This document shows positions 21,744 through 31,032 of a stretch of 64,000 bases of DNA, piece by piece. A model generated the notes under the pieces. That model saw only the letters and a program-made list of their open reading frames with translations. It was not told the origin of the DNA and ran no database searches. Position 1 is the first letter of the stretch. Every line of letters starts with the position of its first letter. Source of the stretch: Streptomyces sp. AC512_CC834 (GTDB lineage: Bacteria; Actinomycetota; Actinomycetes; Streptomycetales; Streptomycetaceae); the NCBI RefSeq assembly GCF_019049325.1, contig NZ_JAGMUO010000029.1, forward strand, positions 21,782 through 85,781, given 5' to 3'. The position numbers were made by a program, and so were the translations under genes.

Positions 21744-22004
21744 CTAGTAGGGCGCCCGGAAGTTGATGTACCCCAGCAGAACGATTACCGCGGCCACGCA
21801 GCCGAGCACCACGACGGTGGACACCCACGACGACCGGCGTCCGGAGCCCACGTGCTCGGGGTCGGGGCGGAAGGGGACCGGCCCGGGAGGGTTCTCCTTC
21901 CAGCGCGCGGCGAGCATCCGGGCACGTGCGGACGGCTCCTTGTGCTCGGCGCCGTCCGCCCACCTCAGGTCGTACTCGCGCTCCTCGTCGTCCCGCTCCG
22001 GCAT
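21744..22004 (-). CDS. Small single-span membrane protein
   Basis: Predicted protein of about 86 residues starting MPERDDEEREYDLRWAD. The first two thirds are charged and cytoplasmic, containing ARARMLAARWKENPPGP; a single C-terminal transmembrane segment follows (VSTVVVLGCVAAVIVLLGYINF). That is a tail-anchored topology. An in-frame GTG at 22013 is an alternative start. Located between htpX and glnA on the same strand. Function unknown. Confidence 0.7.
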   Translation of the reverse strand: MPERDDEEREYDLRWADGAEHKEPSARARMLAARWKENPPGPVPFRPDPEHVGSGRRSSWVSTVVVLGCVAAVIVLLGYINFRAPY

Positions 22005-22120
22005 CTCCGGCACTCTCCCCGTCCCCCTGGACTCGAACAACCGTGTCAGTGGACATCATTCCGGCACGTGTACGTCCTGTGAAGGGTTTTCGGCCACGCA
22101 CGGCGGTAGCCACGCACGAT

Positions 22121-22158
22121 GGCGCCCCCGCCCCCTGGGAAGAGGGGACGGGGGCGCC
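22121..22158 (-). terminator. glnA terminator hairpin
   Basis: GGCGCCCCCGCCCCCT (22121-22136) pairs with AGGGGACGGGGGCGCC (22143-22158) with one mismatch and a 6-nt loop, 29 bp beyond the glnA stop. Confidence 0.8.
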
Positions 22159-22187
22159 GGATGGCTCAGGCGTCGATCACGCGTCGG

Positions 22188-23597
22188 TCACACGTCGAAG
22201 TACATCTCGAACTCGTGCGGGTGCGGACGGAGCTGAAGCGGGGCGATCTCGTTGGTGCGCTTGAAGTCGATCCACGTCTCGATCAGGTCCGGCGTGAAGA
22301 CGTCGCCCTGGAGGAGGAACTCGTGGTCGGACTCGAGACGGTCGAGGACCGCGCCGAGGGAGGTCGGGACCTGCGCCACGTTCGCGTGCTCCTCGGGAGC
22401 CAGCTCGTAGAGGTCCTTGTCGATCGGCTCGGCCGGCTCGATCTTGTTCTTGATGCCGTCCAGGCCCGCGAGCAGCAGGGCCGAGAAGGCCAGGTACGGG
22501 TTGCCGGAGGAGTCCGGGGCGCGGAACTCGACGCGCTTGGCCTTCGGGTTCGAGCCGGTGATCGGGATACGCATCGCGGCCGAGCGGTTGCGCTGCGAGT
22601 ACACCAGGTTGATCGGCGCCTCGAAGCCCGGCACCAGGCGGTGGTAGGAGTTCACCGTCGGGTTGGTGAAGGCCAGCAGCGACGGGGCGTGGCGCAGGAT
22701 GCCGCCGATGTAGTAGCGGGCGGTGTCCGACAGGCCGGCGTAGCCCTGCTCGTCGTAGAAGAGCGGCTCGCCGCCCGACCACAGCGACTGGTGGACGTGC
22801 ATGCCCGAGCCGTTGTCACCGAAGATCGGCTTCGGCATGAAGGTCGCCGTCTTGCCGTTCTTCCACGCCACGTTCTTCACGATGTACTTGAAGAGCTGGA
22901 GGTCGTCGGCCGCGGCGAGCAGCGTGTTGAACTTGTAGTTGATCTCGGCCTGGCCGGCGGTGCCCACCTCGTGGTGCTGGCGCTCGACCTGCAGGCCGGA
23001 CCGCTCCAGCTCCAGGGAGATCTCGGCGCGCAGGTCGGCGAAGTGGTCGACCGGCGGGACCGGGAAGTAGCCGCCCTTGTAGCGGACCTTGTAACCGCGG
23101 TTGTCCTCGATGGCGCCGGTGTTCCAGGCGCCGGCCTCGGAGTCGATGTGGTAGAAGGACTCGTTCTCGCGGGTGGCGAAGCGGACGGAGTCGAAGACGT
23201 AGAACTCCGCCTCCGGACCGAAGAACGCCGTGTCGGCGATGCCCGTGGAGGCCAGGTACGCCTCGGCCTTCTTCGCCACGTTCCGCGGGTCGCGGGAGTA
23301 CTGCTCGCCCGTGATCGGGTCGTGGATGAAGAAGTTGATGTTGAGGGTCTTGTCCCGGCGGAACGGGTCGACGCGCGCGGTCGACAGGTCGGGGCGCAGG
23401 GACATGTCCGACTCGTGGATGGCCTGGAAGCCGCGGATCGAGGATCCGTCGAAGGCCTGCTCGGCGTCGGGGTCGAACGCCGTGGCGGGCAACGTGAAGT
23501 GCTGCATGACGCCCGGCAGGTCGCAGAACCGGACGTCGACGAACTTGACGTCCTCGTCCGCGATGAACTTCTTGACGTCGTCGGCGTTCTGGAACAT
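22188..23597 (-). CDS. glnA: Glutamine synthetase type I
   Basis: Dodecameric GSI enzyme of 469 residues, the main ammonium-assimilating enzyme. Landmarks: [19 protein letters not shown], catalytic/metal residues in [11 protein letters not shown] and [15 protein letters not shown]-site [11 protein letters not shown], and the glutamate-binding NRSAAMRIP. The adenylylation loop reads [10 protein letters not shown], with the modifiable Tyr near residue 396; the context differs slightly from the enteric NLYDLP. ATG 23597 is preceded by GGAGGAG. A near-ideal GlnR box lies about 100 bp upstream. With glnII this gives the dual GS system typical of Streptomyces. Confidence 0.97.
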   Translation of the reverse strand: MFQNADDVKKFIADEDVKFVDVRFCDLPGVMQHFTLPATAFDPDAEQAFDGSSIRGFQAIHESDMSLRPDLSTARVDPFRRDKTLNINFFIHDPITGEQYSRDPRNVAKKAEAYLASTGIADTAFFGPEAEFYVFDSVRFATRENESFYHIDSEAGAWNTGAIEDNRGYKVRYKGGYFPVPPVDHFADLRAEISLELERSGLQVERQHHEVGTAGQAEINYKFNTLLAAADDLQLFKYIVKNVAWKNGKTATFMPKPIFGDNGSGMHVHQSLWSGGEPLFYDEQGYAGLSDTARYYIGGILRHAPSLLAFTNPTVNSYHRLVPGFEAPINLVYSQRNRSAAMRIPITGSNPKAKRVEFRAPDSSGNPYLAFSALLLAGLDGIKNKIEPAEPIDKDLYELAPEEHANVAQVPTSLGAVLDRLESDHEFLLQGDVFTPDLIETWIDFKRTNEIAPLQLRPHPHEFEMYFDV

Positions 23598-23693
23598 CCA
23601 GCTCCTCCTACTCCCGACCGTCCCGCCGGGGTGGTAGATCGTTTGTGCGACCAGTGCGGGTGGCACACGCTTCGACGACCCTAGGGACGGGTG

Positions 23694-23731
23694 ATTTCTC
23701 TGGCGTGACCCATTTGTTTCGCAGAAGTTAA
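23694..23731 (-). promoter_or_regulatory. GlnR box upstream of glnA
   Basis: On the minus strand the site reads TTAAC-n6-GAAAC-n6-GTCAC-n6-GAAAT, matching the GlnR a/b-box pattern gTnAc-n6-GaAAc repeated twice with all spacings exactly 6 nt. GlnR regulation of glnA is well established in streptomycetes. Confidence 0.88.
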
Positions 23732-23817
23732 CCGGCTCCCTCCTCAGCCTAGGCCGGATCAGGGGCCCGCACACCCCGCCGTTCTCGGTACGTATACGGG
23801 CGCAGTACCGTGGTCGG

Positions 23818-24285
23818 GTGGACAACAGGCAAGCAATCGGATCGTGGCTTTCCGGCCCGCGCGCGGCCATCGAAGAGTCCGGCGCCGATCTCGGACACCG
23901 GGGCGAGCAGCTCGGTCTGCCCGCGGAGGGGCCGGGTTCGATCGCCCGTCCGGGCCGCCGGATCGGCGCCCTGGCCGTGGACTGGGCCCTGTGCCTCCTG
24001 ATCGCATACGGCCTGCTCACGGACGGCTACAACCAGGCGACCGGCAACTGGGCGCTGCTGATCTTCTTCGTGCTGAGCGCGCTCACCGTCGGCACGGTCG
24101 GTTTCACCCCCGGCAAGCGCCTCTTCGGCCTGCGGGTCGTGGACCTCGCCACGGGCCGCCCCAACGCGCTGCGCACCCTGCTGCGCTCGGTGCTGCTCTG
24201 CCTCGCCCTCCCGGCGCTGATCTGGGACCGCGACGGCCGGGGCCTGCACGACCGGCTGGCCCGCACCGTGGAAGTCCGGATCTGA
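23818..24285 (+). CDS. RDD family membrane protein
   Basis: Membrane protein of 155 residues from GTG 23818. The RDD domain is visible: [21 protein letters not shown] (Arg and Asp in the first helix), a second hydrophobic helix ([19 protein letters not shown]), [14 protein letters not shown], a third helix ([17 protein letters not shown]) and the closing [14 protein letters not shown] with Asp. RDD proteins are small three-helix membrane proteins; some act in Na+(Li+)/H+ exchange, most are uncharacterised. Divergent from glnA. Confidence 0.9.
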   Translation: MDNRQAIGSWLSGPRAAIEESGADLGHRGEQLGLPAEGPGSIARPGRRIGALAVDWALCLLIAYGLLTDGYNQATGNWALLIFFVLSALTVGTVGFTPGKRLFGLRVVDLATGRPNALRTLLRSVLLCLALPALIWDRDGRGLHDRLARTVEVRI

Positions 24286-24345
24286 CGCGTCTCGCGTTCT
24301 ACGACTCTTGTGACGCCGGTACGGCCAGAGGTGTCGGGTACGGCC

Positions 24346-24381
24346 AGAGGGGGCGGCCCGAGTGATCGGGCCGCCCCCTCT
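24346..24381. terminator. Bidirectional terminator
   Basis: Perfect 15-bp stem (24346-24360 with 24367-24381) and 6-nt loop between the convergent RDD and DUF4191 genes. Confidence 0.9.
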
Positions 24382-24412
24382 CGCCGTACCGACGTCGCGG
24401 AGTCCTACGGGG

Positions 24413-25117
24413 TCAGCGCTGCCTGGGGTTGCCGCCCCGGGGCATGCGCATGCCCTTGGGCATCGGGCCCTTGGGCAGCGGCATGTTGCTCATCAGGTCG
24501 CCCAGGGCGCGCAGCCGGTCGTTGGTCACGGTGACCTGCGGGCCGCTGAGGACGCGGGGGAGCTTGAGCATGGTCGTGCGCAGCTTCTTCAGCTCGACCT
24601 GGCCCTCGCCGGTGCCCACGAGCAGATCGTGCACGGGCACGTCGGACACGATGCGGTTCATCTTCTTCTTCTCGGCCGCGAGCAGGGACTTCACCCGGTT
24701 CGGGTTGCCCTCCGCGACCAGCACGATGCCGGCCTTGCCGACCGCGCGGTGCACCACGTCCTGACTGCGGTTCATCGCCACCGCGGGTGTCGTCGTCCAG
24801 CCCCGGCCGATGTTGTCCAGCACGGCCGCCGCGGCGCCCGGCTGTCCCTCCATCTGACCGAAGGCCGCCCGCTCGGCCCGGCGCCCGAACACGATCGCCG
24901 ACGCGAGGAAGGCGAGCAGCAGGCCCAGGATGCCGAGATAGATGGGGTGACCGATCAAGAAACCGATCGCGAGGAGGACACCGAAGACGACGATGCCGAC
25001 ACCCGCGAGCACAAGACCGATCTTCTTGTCGGCCTTGCGGGTCATCTTGTAGGTCAGAGCGATCTGCTTCAGTCGCCCGGGATTCGCAGCGTCCGCTGCA
25101 GGTTCCTTCCTCGCCAT
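24413..25117 (-). CDS. DUF4191 membrane protein
   Basis: Protein of 234 residues. A short basic N-terminus (GRLKQIALTYKMTRKADKKIG) precedes two adjacent transmembrane helices (LVLAGVGIVVFGVLLAIGFLIG and PIYLGILGLLLAFLASAIVFG). The rest is cytoplasmic, with VVHRAVGKAGIVLVAEG and MPLPKGPMPKGMRMPRGGN at the C-terminus, a Met/Pro/Gly tail. This matches DUF4191, found next to lipA in actinobacteria. Function unknown; the lipoate neighbourhood is suggestive only. Confidence 0.88.
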   Translation of the reverse strand: MARKEPAADAANPGRLKQIALTYKMTRKADKKIGLVLAGVGIVVFGVLLAIGFLIGHPIYLGILGLLLAFLASAIVFGRRAERAAFGQMEGQPGAAAAVLDNIGRGWTTTPAVAMNRSQDVVHRAVGKAGIVLVAEGNPNRVKSLLAAEKKKMNRIVSDVPVHDLLVGTGEGQVELKKLRTTMLKLPRVLSGPQVTVTNDRLRALGDLMSNMPLPKGPMPKGMRMPRGGNPRQR

Positions 25118-25208
25118 GGCACGAAGTCTACGTGCCCCCGAAAGCGCCGACGACGGCAGTGTCCGGCCGTCGGGGGCGGGAGCGAGGCCGCGGTGGCGCG
25201 GGGCGGGG

Positions 25209-25439
25209 TCAGGGGCGGCCGGCGACGGACTGCCGCAGCGCGTGCTCCGTCTCGACCCGGTCCTTGGCGCGGCGGCGGTCCTCGAGCACGGAGGTCCAGG
25301 CGTTGCGCCGGGCGGTGCGCTGGCCGCTGCTCATCAGCAGCGACTCGACGGCCCGCAGGGCGGTGGTGAACGACGGGATGGCGGTGGCGCGGACGGTCGT
25401 GGCGCGGACTGCGGTGGCGCGGACGGGCGCGGCCTGCAT
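25209..25439 (-). CDS. SCO2195-type small protein, probable GlnR target
   Basis: Small basic protein of 76 residues from ATG 25439 (GGGGGGA upstream). It starts with repeated RAT units (VRATAVRATTVRATAI) and continues SFTTALRAVESLLMSSGQRTARRNAW and RRRAKDRVETEHALRQSVAG. I recall a Streptomyces family with this location described as GlnR-regulated (SCO2195); I could not check. GlnR-like boxes do occur upstream. The role in nitrogen metabolism is unknown. Confidence 0.7.
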   Translation of the reverse strand: MQAAPVRATAVRATTVRATAIPSFTTALRAVESLLMSSGQRTARRNAWTSVLEDRRRAKDRVETEHALRQSVAGRP

Positions 25440-25492
25440 CGTGGAGGTCCCCCCTCGGTACGGCTCCGGGCACGGAGACGGGTGTACGTGGC

Positions 25493-25532
25493 GTGATACC
25501 AGGGTCACTGACTGGTGTTACCAGGGCGTGAC
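25493..25532 (-). promoter_or_regulatory. Degenerate GlnR-type boxes upstream of the SCO2195-type gene
   Basis: Reading the minus strand: GTCAC-n6-GTAAC-n8-GTGAC-n6-ATCAC. Each pair has the GlnR 6-nt spacing but the centre spacing is 8 and the b-boxes are weak. It lies 54 bp upstream of the start codon. Confidence 0.5.
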
Positions 25533-25583
25533 CCGCCGGTCAAACGGACATGAAGCCGCGATGCCGGGGCCCACGACGGGCTC

Positions 25584-25628
25584 GCGGCCCCGACCGGTGC
25601 CCTCAACTGCGAGGACGGTCGGGGCCGC
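25584..25628 (-). terminator. lipA terminator hairpin
   Basis: GCGGCCCCGACCG (25584-25596) pairs perfectly with CGGTCGGGGCCGC (25616-25628) across a 19-nt loop, 44 bp past the lipA stop. Confidence 0.75.
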
Positions 25629-25671
25629 GGAGTATCGGCCATTACTGGCCAGTAGTGACTTGTGCGTGAAT

Positions 25672-26625
25672 TCACACGGTGGCGGAGCGGCGCTGCTCCA
25701 TGGCCATCCCGTAGAGCCGTCCGGCGCGGTACGAGGACCGCACCAGCGGACCCGACATCACGCCGGAGAAACCGATCTGCTCGGCCTCCTCCTTCAGCTC
25801 CACGAACTCCTGCGGCTTGACCCAGCGCTCCACGGGGTGGTGGCGCACGGACGGGCGCAGGTACTGCGTGATGGTGATCAGCTCGCAGCCGGCCCCGTGC
25901 AACTGCTGCAGCGCCTCGCTGATCTCCTCGCGGGTCTCGCCCATGCCGAGGATGAGGTTCGACTTGGTGATCAGACCGTAGTCGCGGGCGTCGGTGATGA
26001 CCTGCAGCGAGCGGTCGTAGCGGAAGCCGGGGCGGATGCGCTTGAAGATCCGCGGGACCGTCTCGACGTTGTGCGCGAAGACCTCGGGGCGGGAGTCGAA
26101 GACCTCCCGGAGCAGCTCCGGCACCGCGTTGAAGTCCGGGGCCAGCAGCTCGACCTTGGTGCGGCCGGTCTCGCGGTCGGCCGTCTGCTCGTGGATCTGG
26201 CGCACAGTCTCCGCGTACAGCCAGGCGCCGCCGTCCGGGAGGTCGTCGCGGGCGACGCCGGTGATGGTGGCGTAGTTCAGGTCCATGGTGACCACGGACT
26301 CGCCGACGCGGCGCGGCTCGTCGCGGTCGAGCGCCTCGGGCTTGCCGGTGTCGATCTGGCAGAAGTCACAGCGCCGGGTGCACTGGTCGCCGCCGATGAG
26401 GAAGGTCGCCTCGCGGTCCTCCCAGCACTCGTAGATGTTGGGACAGCCGGCTTCCTGGCAGACCGTGTGCAGGCCCTCGCTCTTCACGAGGTTCTGCATC
26501 TTCGTGTACTCGGGGCCCATTTTCGCCCGGGTCTTGATCCACTCGGGCTTGCGCTCGATGGGGGTCTGGCTGTTGCGGACCTCGAGGCGCAGCATCTTGC
26601 GTCCGTCGGGTGCGACTGCGGACAC
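25672..26625 (-). CDS. lipA: Lipoyl synthase
   Basis: Radical-SAM enzyme of 317 residues that inserts two sulfurs into octanoyl groups on lipoyl domains. Both iron-sulfur clusters are visible: the auxiliary cluster [12 protein letters not shown] (Cys56, Cys61, Cys67) and the radical-[11 protein letters not shown] (Cys82, Cys86, Cys89). The C-terminal RSSYRAG supplies the conserved Ser ligand. Length is normal. It is downstream of lipB (154 bp between), and its products are needed by the E2 protein encoded at 40.5-42.3 kb. Confidence 0.97.
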   Translation of the reverse strand: MSAVAPDGRKMLRLEVRNSQTPIERKPEWIKTRAKMGPEYTKMQNLVKSEGLHTVCQEAGCPNIYECWEDREATFLIGGDQCTRRCDFCQIDTGKPEALDRDEPRRVGESVVTMDLNYATITGVARDDLPDGGAWLYAETVRQIHEQTADRETGRTKVELLAPDFNAVPELLREVFDSRPEVFAHNVETVPRIFKRIRPGFRYDRSLQVITDARDYGLITKSNLILGMGETREEISEALQQLHGAGCELITITQYLRPSVRHHPVERWVKPQEFVELKEEAEQIGFSGVMSGPLVRSSYRAGRLYGMAMEQRRSATV

Positions 26626-26707
26626 GACCGGCTCCCTAGCGTTTGATTCTTCGGCGTTCTTCAGGGTACGCCCGTTGATTTGTTGGTCGGCGTTGGTGCT
26701 GGCCTTG

Positions 26708-26775
26708 CTGGGGGCTGCCGCCCCCAGGCCCCCGCTTCGGCCTGAACGGCCTCGTCCTCAAACGCCGGACGGGCT
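26708..26775 (-). repeat. Streptomyces intergenic repeat, copy A
   Basis: About 68 bp between lipA and lipB. On the minus strand it reads AGCCCGTCCGGCGTTTGAGG and continues to a short hairpin (CTGGGGGC...GCCCCCAG type). It matches copy B at 56611-56677 almost base for base. Such elements recur in Streptomyces intergenic regions and end in a stem-loop. Confidence 0.85.
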
Positions 26776-26779
26776 GGAT

Positions 26780-27589
26780 TTATGCCACCGGTGTCTTCTC
26801 GATCACCCGGGGCTTCAGGTCCGCGTTCTCCAGGACGGCGCGCAGGTGGCGTTCCGCCACCGGGAGTACCTCGTCGATGGTGACGTCGCGGCCGAGTTCG
26901 TTCGCCAGGGAGGCGACGCCCGCGTCGCGGATGCCGCACGGGATGATCCGGTCGAACCACTTGTTGTCCGGGTTCACGTTCAGCGCGAAGCCGTGCATGG
27001 TGACGCCCTTGGCGACCCGGATGCCGATCGCGGCGATCTTGCGGTCCTCGCGGCGCTGCCCGGCGTTGGACGGGGCGTACTCGGGTCCGTTCATGCGGGG
27101 GTCGAACTCGTCGTCGGTCAGGCGGGGGTCGAAGTCCAGGGAGAGTCCGCCGAGAGCCGGGCGCTGTGCCGTCTCCTGTTTGGGTTCACCGAGGACCCAG
27201 ACGCCACTGCGGCCCTCGACCCGGCTGGTCTCGAGGCCGAACTCCGCACAGGTGCGGATCAGGGCCTCCTCCAGCCGCCGTACGTGGGCCACCACGTCCA
27301 CCGGGCGGGGCAGCTTCTGGATGGGGTAGCCCACCAACTGGCCGGGACCGTGCCAGGTGATCTTGCCGCCGCGGTCCACGTCGACGACCGGGGTCCCGTC
27401 GAGCGGACGCTCGCTGTCCTCGGTGCGCCGGCCGGCGGTGTAGACCGGCGGGTGTTCGAGGAGCAGCACGGTGTCGGAAACCTCGTCGGCGAACCGCGCG
27501 GCGTGCACCCGGCGCTGCTCGTCCCACGCCTCCTGGTACTCGACGCGATCGGCACCGAACCCCATTCGGACGAACCGCAGCTCACTCAC
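26780..27589 (-). CDS. lipB: Octanoyl-[ACP]:protein octanoyltransferase
   Basis: Cytoplasmic enzyme of 269 residues that moves octanoate from ACP to lipoyl domains. Landmarks: [31 protein letters not shown] (RGG.xTxHGPGQ signature), catalytic Lys in [13 protein letters not shown] near residue 194 and Cys in [14 protein letters not shown] near 217. It is somewhat longer than E. coli LipB because of an insertion around [23 protein letters not shown] 27589 has GGGAGG about 9 nt upstream. Works with LipA. Confidence 0.96.
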   Translation of the reverse strand: MSELRFVRMGFGADRVEYQEAWDEQRRVHAARFADEVSDTVLLLEHPPVYTAGRRTEDSERPLDGTPVVDVDRGGKITWHGPGQLVGYPIQKLPRPVDVVAHVRRLEEALIRTCAEFGLETSRVEGRSGVWVLGEPKQETAQRPALGGLSLDFDPRLTDDEFDPRMNGPEYAPSNAGQRREDRKIAAIGIRVAKGVTMHGFALNVNPDNKWFDRIIPCGIRDAGVASLANELGRDVTIDEVLPVAERHLRAVLENADLKPRVIEKTPVA

Positions 27590-27824
27590 GGCAAGTGCCT
27601 CCCTGGAAGGTCGTAAGGCACGAACCGTGCCCACGCCACTGTACGACCGCCCGCTCGCCGTCAGCCGGGCGGGCAATCCTCACACGATCGGATGAATGCC
27701 GGGCGAACTGTGCGATCGGACGCTTACTCTCCGCTACATTCACGCCGTTCACGAGGCCATAAGGGCTGCTCACAGGCGCTCCGGGCACATCGAACGCCCG
27801 GAAGGCAGGAGACCGCACCGCACC

Positions 27825-29288
27825 ATGACGGAACGACCCGCGCAGCGCACCCCAAACCGCCAGCTCACCGCGCTCATCGCCGAAGCGGGGTTCTCCAACG
27901 CGGGTCTCGCGCGTCGCGTCGACCAGCTCGGACTCGAACACGGCCTGGACCTGAGATACGACAAGACGTCCGTCACCCGGTGGCTGCGCGGACAGCAGCC
28001 CCGCGGCACCACCCCGGCCCTGATCGCCGAGGTCTTCACCCGGCGTCTGGGCCGCCGCCTGACCGCCCAGGACCTCGGCCTGGACGCCTGCGCGCCCGTC
28101 TACGCGGGGCTGGAGTTCGCCGGGAGCCCTCAGGAGGCGATCGACATCGTCGGCGGTCTGTGGCGCAAGGACTCCGGCAGCCACGCCGAACTGCGGAAGA
28201 TCGCCTTCACCTCGGCAGGGCTCGTCGTGCCCAGCCGCGACTGGCTGATCGGCCGCGCCGACGAGAAGGTCGCCCGCACCGAGGTGCCCGTCCGCATCCC
28301 CGCGCAGGGCCGCCCCGCGCCCCCCGGGCTCGCCGTGCCGCTCGACCCCTCCCGGCGCCGGGCACCGGCCGAGCGCGGCCCCGGCCAGCGGGTCGGCGGC
28401 GGCGACCTCGCCGCGCTCCGCTCCGTCGGCGAGCTGTTCCGCAGCCTCGACGACCGGTACGGCGGCGGCCACGCCCGCCAGGCCCTCGTGCGCTACCTGG
28501 AGCACGAGCTGGAGCCGATGCTGCGCGGCACCTACGGCGAGCAGACCGGCCGCCGGCTGTTCGCCGCCGCCGCCGACCTGACCCGGCTCGCCGGCTGGAC
28601 GTCGTACGACATCGCCGCGCACGGACTCGCCCAGCGCTACTTCGTGCAGGCGCTGCGGCTGTCGCAGGCGGCGGCGGACCGGGCGTACGGCTCGTACGTG
28701 CTGGTCACCATGAGCCGCCAGGCCGTCTATCTGGGGCACGGACGCGAGGCCGTGCAGCTCGCGCGGGTCGCGCAGCAGGGCGTGGGCACCTCCGCGCCGC
28801 CGGTCGTGCAGACGCTGCTGCACGCCGCCGAGGCGCGGGCGCACGGCCTGCTCGGCGAGGTGCGGGCCTGCACCGCGGCCCTGGTGCGGGCCGAGCGGGC
28901 GCTGGAGACCGCCCGGCCGGGCGACGAGGTGCCGCACTGGGCGCGGTTCTTCGACGAGGCGCAGCTCGCCGACGAGTTCGGGCACTGCCACCGCGACCTG
29001 CAGCAGTTCCGCGCCGCCGCCCAGCACGCGGAACGCTCGCTGCAACTGCGCGCCCCCGTCTACGCCCGCAGCCGGCTGTTCTGCCGGGTGGTCCTCGCCA
29101 CCGCCCGCCTCGGCCTCGGCGAACTCGACCAGGCCTGCCAACTGGCCGCCGAAGCGGCCGGTCAGGCGGCCGAGATGCGCTCGGTACGGGCCACCGAGTA
29201 CGTCCGCGACTTCGAACGACGCCTGGAGCCCTACCGGGACGCCCCTCCGGTTCGGGGGTACCGGGACAAGGTGGCGGCACTGGGGTAG
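27825..29288 (+). CDS. Helix-turn-helix regulator with TPR-like domain
   Basis: Regulator of 487 residues. The N-terminus has an atypical HTH: LTALIAEAGFSNAGLARRVDQLG and DKTSVTRWLRGQQPRGTTP, as in Streptomyces XRE-like regulators. The rest is alpha-helical and TPR-like (LRLSQAAADRAYGSYVLVTM, REAVQLARVAQQG, QFRAAAQHAERSLQL). ATG 27825 follows AGGAGA with a loose spacing. It is divergent from lipB; no target is evident. Confidence 0.85.
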   Translation: MTERPAQRTPNRQLTALIAEAGFSNAGLARRVDQLGLEHGLDLRYDKTSVTRWLRGQQPRGTTPALIAEVFTRRLGRRLTAQDLGLDACAPVYAGLEFAGSPQEAIDIVGGLWRKDSGSHAELRKIAFTSAGLVVPSRDWLIGRADEKVARTEVPVRIPAQGRPAPPGLAVPLDPSRRRAPAERGPGQRVGGGDLAALRSVGELFRSLDDRYGGGHARQALVRYLEHELEPMLRGTYGEQTGRRLFAAAADLTRLAGWTSYDIAAHGLAQRYFVQALRLSQAAADRAYGSYVLVTMSRQAVYLGHGREAVQLARVAQQGVGTSAPPVVQTLLHAAEARAHGLLGEVRACTAALVRAERALETARPGDEVPHWARFFDEAQLADEFGHCHRDLQQFRAAAQHAERSLQLRAPVYARSRLFCRVVLATARLGLGELDQACQLAAEAAGQAAEMRSVRATEYVRDFERRLEPYRDAPPVRGYRDKVAALG

Positions 29289-29290
29289 CG

Positions 29291-29370
29291 ACAGACCGCA
29301 ACAGACCGCAACAGACCGCAACAAAGCGTGGCAGAGCGTGGCAGAGCGCGGCAGGCCGCGACGGGCCGCG
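29291..29370. repeat. 10-bp tandem array, about 8 units
   Basis: Eight consecutive 10-bp units from 29291 to 29370: three exact ACAGACCGCA, then progressively changed units (ACAAAGCGTG, GCAGAGCGTG, GCAGAGCGCG, GCAGGCCGCG, ACGGGCCGCG). It fills the gap between the convergent regulator and FAD-oxidoreductase genes. Confidence 0.85.
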
Positions 29371-29376
29371 ACCCCC

Positions 29377-30780
29377 CTAGGCCGCGTGGGCCGTCGTCAC
29401 CGGCTCCGCGGTGTGCATCGGCCGGCCCGCCCCCAGGTCCGTCAGGATCGCCGCCGAGGCCCGGTGGCCCGAATACAGCGCGCCCTGGGCGGTACTGGTG
29501 TCGCGGTGGTCGCCGCACACGTACAGGCCGGCCAGGAGGCGGACCGGGCGGCGCGGGTCGTGCGGTGGGCGCATCGCGGGCACCGCCTCGGGCGTGTGGT
29601 GCACGGCGAGGGTCTCCCAGCGGGTGGTCGGGGTGCCGTACAGGCGCGAGAGGTGGATGCGTACGGCGGTGTCGACGTCGGACGGGGGAGGGCCGAGGAC
29701 CGTCGACGAGACGAGGGCGCGACCGGCCGGCGCGCGGGACGGGTCCACCCGGCTGACCACCGCCGTGTGGGCGACCGGGCCGCCGCGGTCCGCGTCGAGC
29801 AGCAGGGAAGCGCCGGTCGTCGGCGGTTCGTCGGTCGTGTGGTGCACCACCGTCACCGGGTGGAAGTCCGGCACCCGCAGCCCCGGCAGCAGCTCGGCCG
29901 CCGCCCGGGCGTCGGTCGCCACCAGGACGGCCCGGCACCGGATGACACCGTGCTCCGCGGTGGTCACGGCGTTGGTCGCGACCGAGGTGACGCGGACGCC
30001 GGTGTGCACGGTGCCCGGCGGCAGCGTCCGCGCGAGCTGCTCCGGCAGGGCCTCGGCGCCGCCCTCGGGCAGGGCGAGCCGCCCGCCGGCGAAGGCGCGC
30101 AGCGCGAGGTCCGCGCACCGGCTTGAGGTCGTCAGGTCCGGGTCGCACAGCAGGGCGGCGAGCAGCGGACGCAGGAAGCCGTCGATCGTGCGGGCCGGCA
30201 GTCCGCGGGCCGCCAGCGCCCGGGCGGCGGGCAACTCCGGGCGGGCCAGCAGCCGTTCGGCCGGAGTATTCGCGAGCCGGGTCAGCGCGGCACCGAGCCG
30301 GGCCTGGTCGACCGCGGTGCCGAGCGGGGCGCCCGCGCGGGTGCGGGGCGTGGTGGCGGGCCGTCCGGACGCGCCGGGCACGTGGATCGTGCGCCGGGGC
30401 GTGGGTATCGACCGAGGGGCGCTCGTGAGGGCGCGCACTGCGTGAAGTGCGCCCCTTGCGCTCCGTACGCCCACCGGGGCGCCCGCACGGTGGTGACGGC
30501 CCTCGCTGTGCAGCAGGACCCCGGGCGCGAAGGGCAGCAGCGCGAGGCCGTCGAGCCCGGGGGTGCGGCGCAGTTCGGGGTACGCCGTGGACAGCAGTTG
30601 TGCGATTCTGTCGAGCCGGAAACCGTCGACCTTCTCGGTGGCCATCCTGCCGCCCACCGTGTGGGCGGCCTCGAGGACCGTTGTCGTCACTCCTGCGCCG
30701 GTCAGCCGATGCGCCGCGGCGAGTCCGGCGATCCCGGCTCCCACGACGACGACGTCCGCCTGGTACGCGGGCTCAAGCAC
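29377..30780 (-). CDS. FAD-dependent amine oxidase/desaturase-like protein
   Basis: Flavoprotein of 467 residues from GTG 30780 (GGAGGGG just upstream). The dinucleotide motif is VVVVGAGIAGLAAAHRL near residue 10, followed by the ADP-binding Glu (VLEAAHTVGGRM). The closing FAD site is near the C-terminus: GLYVCGDHRDTSTAQGALYSGHRAS (landmarks LYVCGDH, GALYSG). This fits the NAD(P)/FAD amino-oxidase superfamily that includes protoporphyrinogen oxidase and phytoene desaturase relatives. Substrate unknown; no pathway genes adjacent. Confidence 0.85.
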   Translation of the reverse strand: MLEPAYQADVVVVGAGIAGLAAAHRLTGAGVTTTVLEAAHTVGGRMATEKVDGFRLDRIAQLLSTAYPELRRTPGLDGLALLPFAPGVLLHSEGRHHRAGAPVGVRSARGALHAVRALTSAPRSIPTPRRTIHVPGASGRPATTPRTRAGAPLGTAVDQARLGAALTRLANTPAERLLARPELPAARALAARGLPARTIDGFLRPLLAALLCDPDLTTSSRCADLALRAFAGGRLALPEGGAEALPEQLARTLPPGTVHTGVRVTSVATNAVTTAEHGVIRCRAVLVATDARAAAELLPGLRVPDFHPVTVVHHTTDEPPTTGASLLLDADRGGPVAHTAVVSRVDPSRAPAGRALVSSTVLGPPPSDVDTAVRIHLSRLYGTPTTRWETLAVHHTPEAVPAMRPPHDPRRPVRLLAGLYVCGDHRDTSTAQGALYSGHRASAAILTDLGAGRPMHTAEPVTTAHAA

Positions 30781-31032
30781 GTGCCCCTCCTAGAGGTTGC
30801 GCGGCCGCTGGAGACGTCATGCCCCCAACCGGCTTGAGGGATACCCGAGTTCGAGACGAGGTTAGGACCCAGAACGGCCAACGGAAGTCGCACGGAGACA
30901 GAGCACGGTCGCACGGCGGTCGCATACGGTCGGAATGCGGACGGAATGCGGTCAGGAGGCAACCGAAGGCGTCGCTCCCGCAGGCGCCACATCGCCCCGC
31001 CCCGCCCCATCCCGCCCCACCCTCACCTCACC

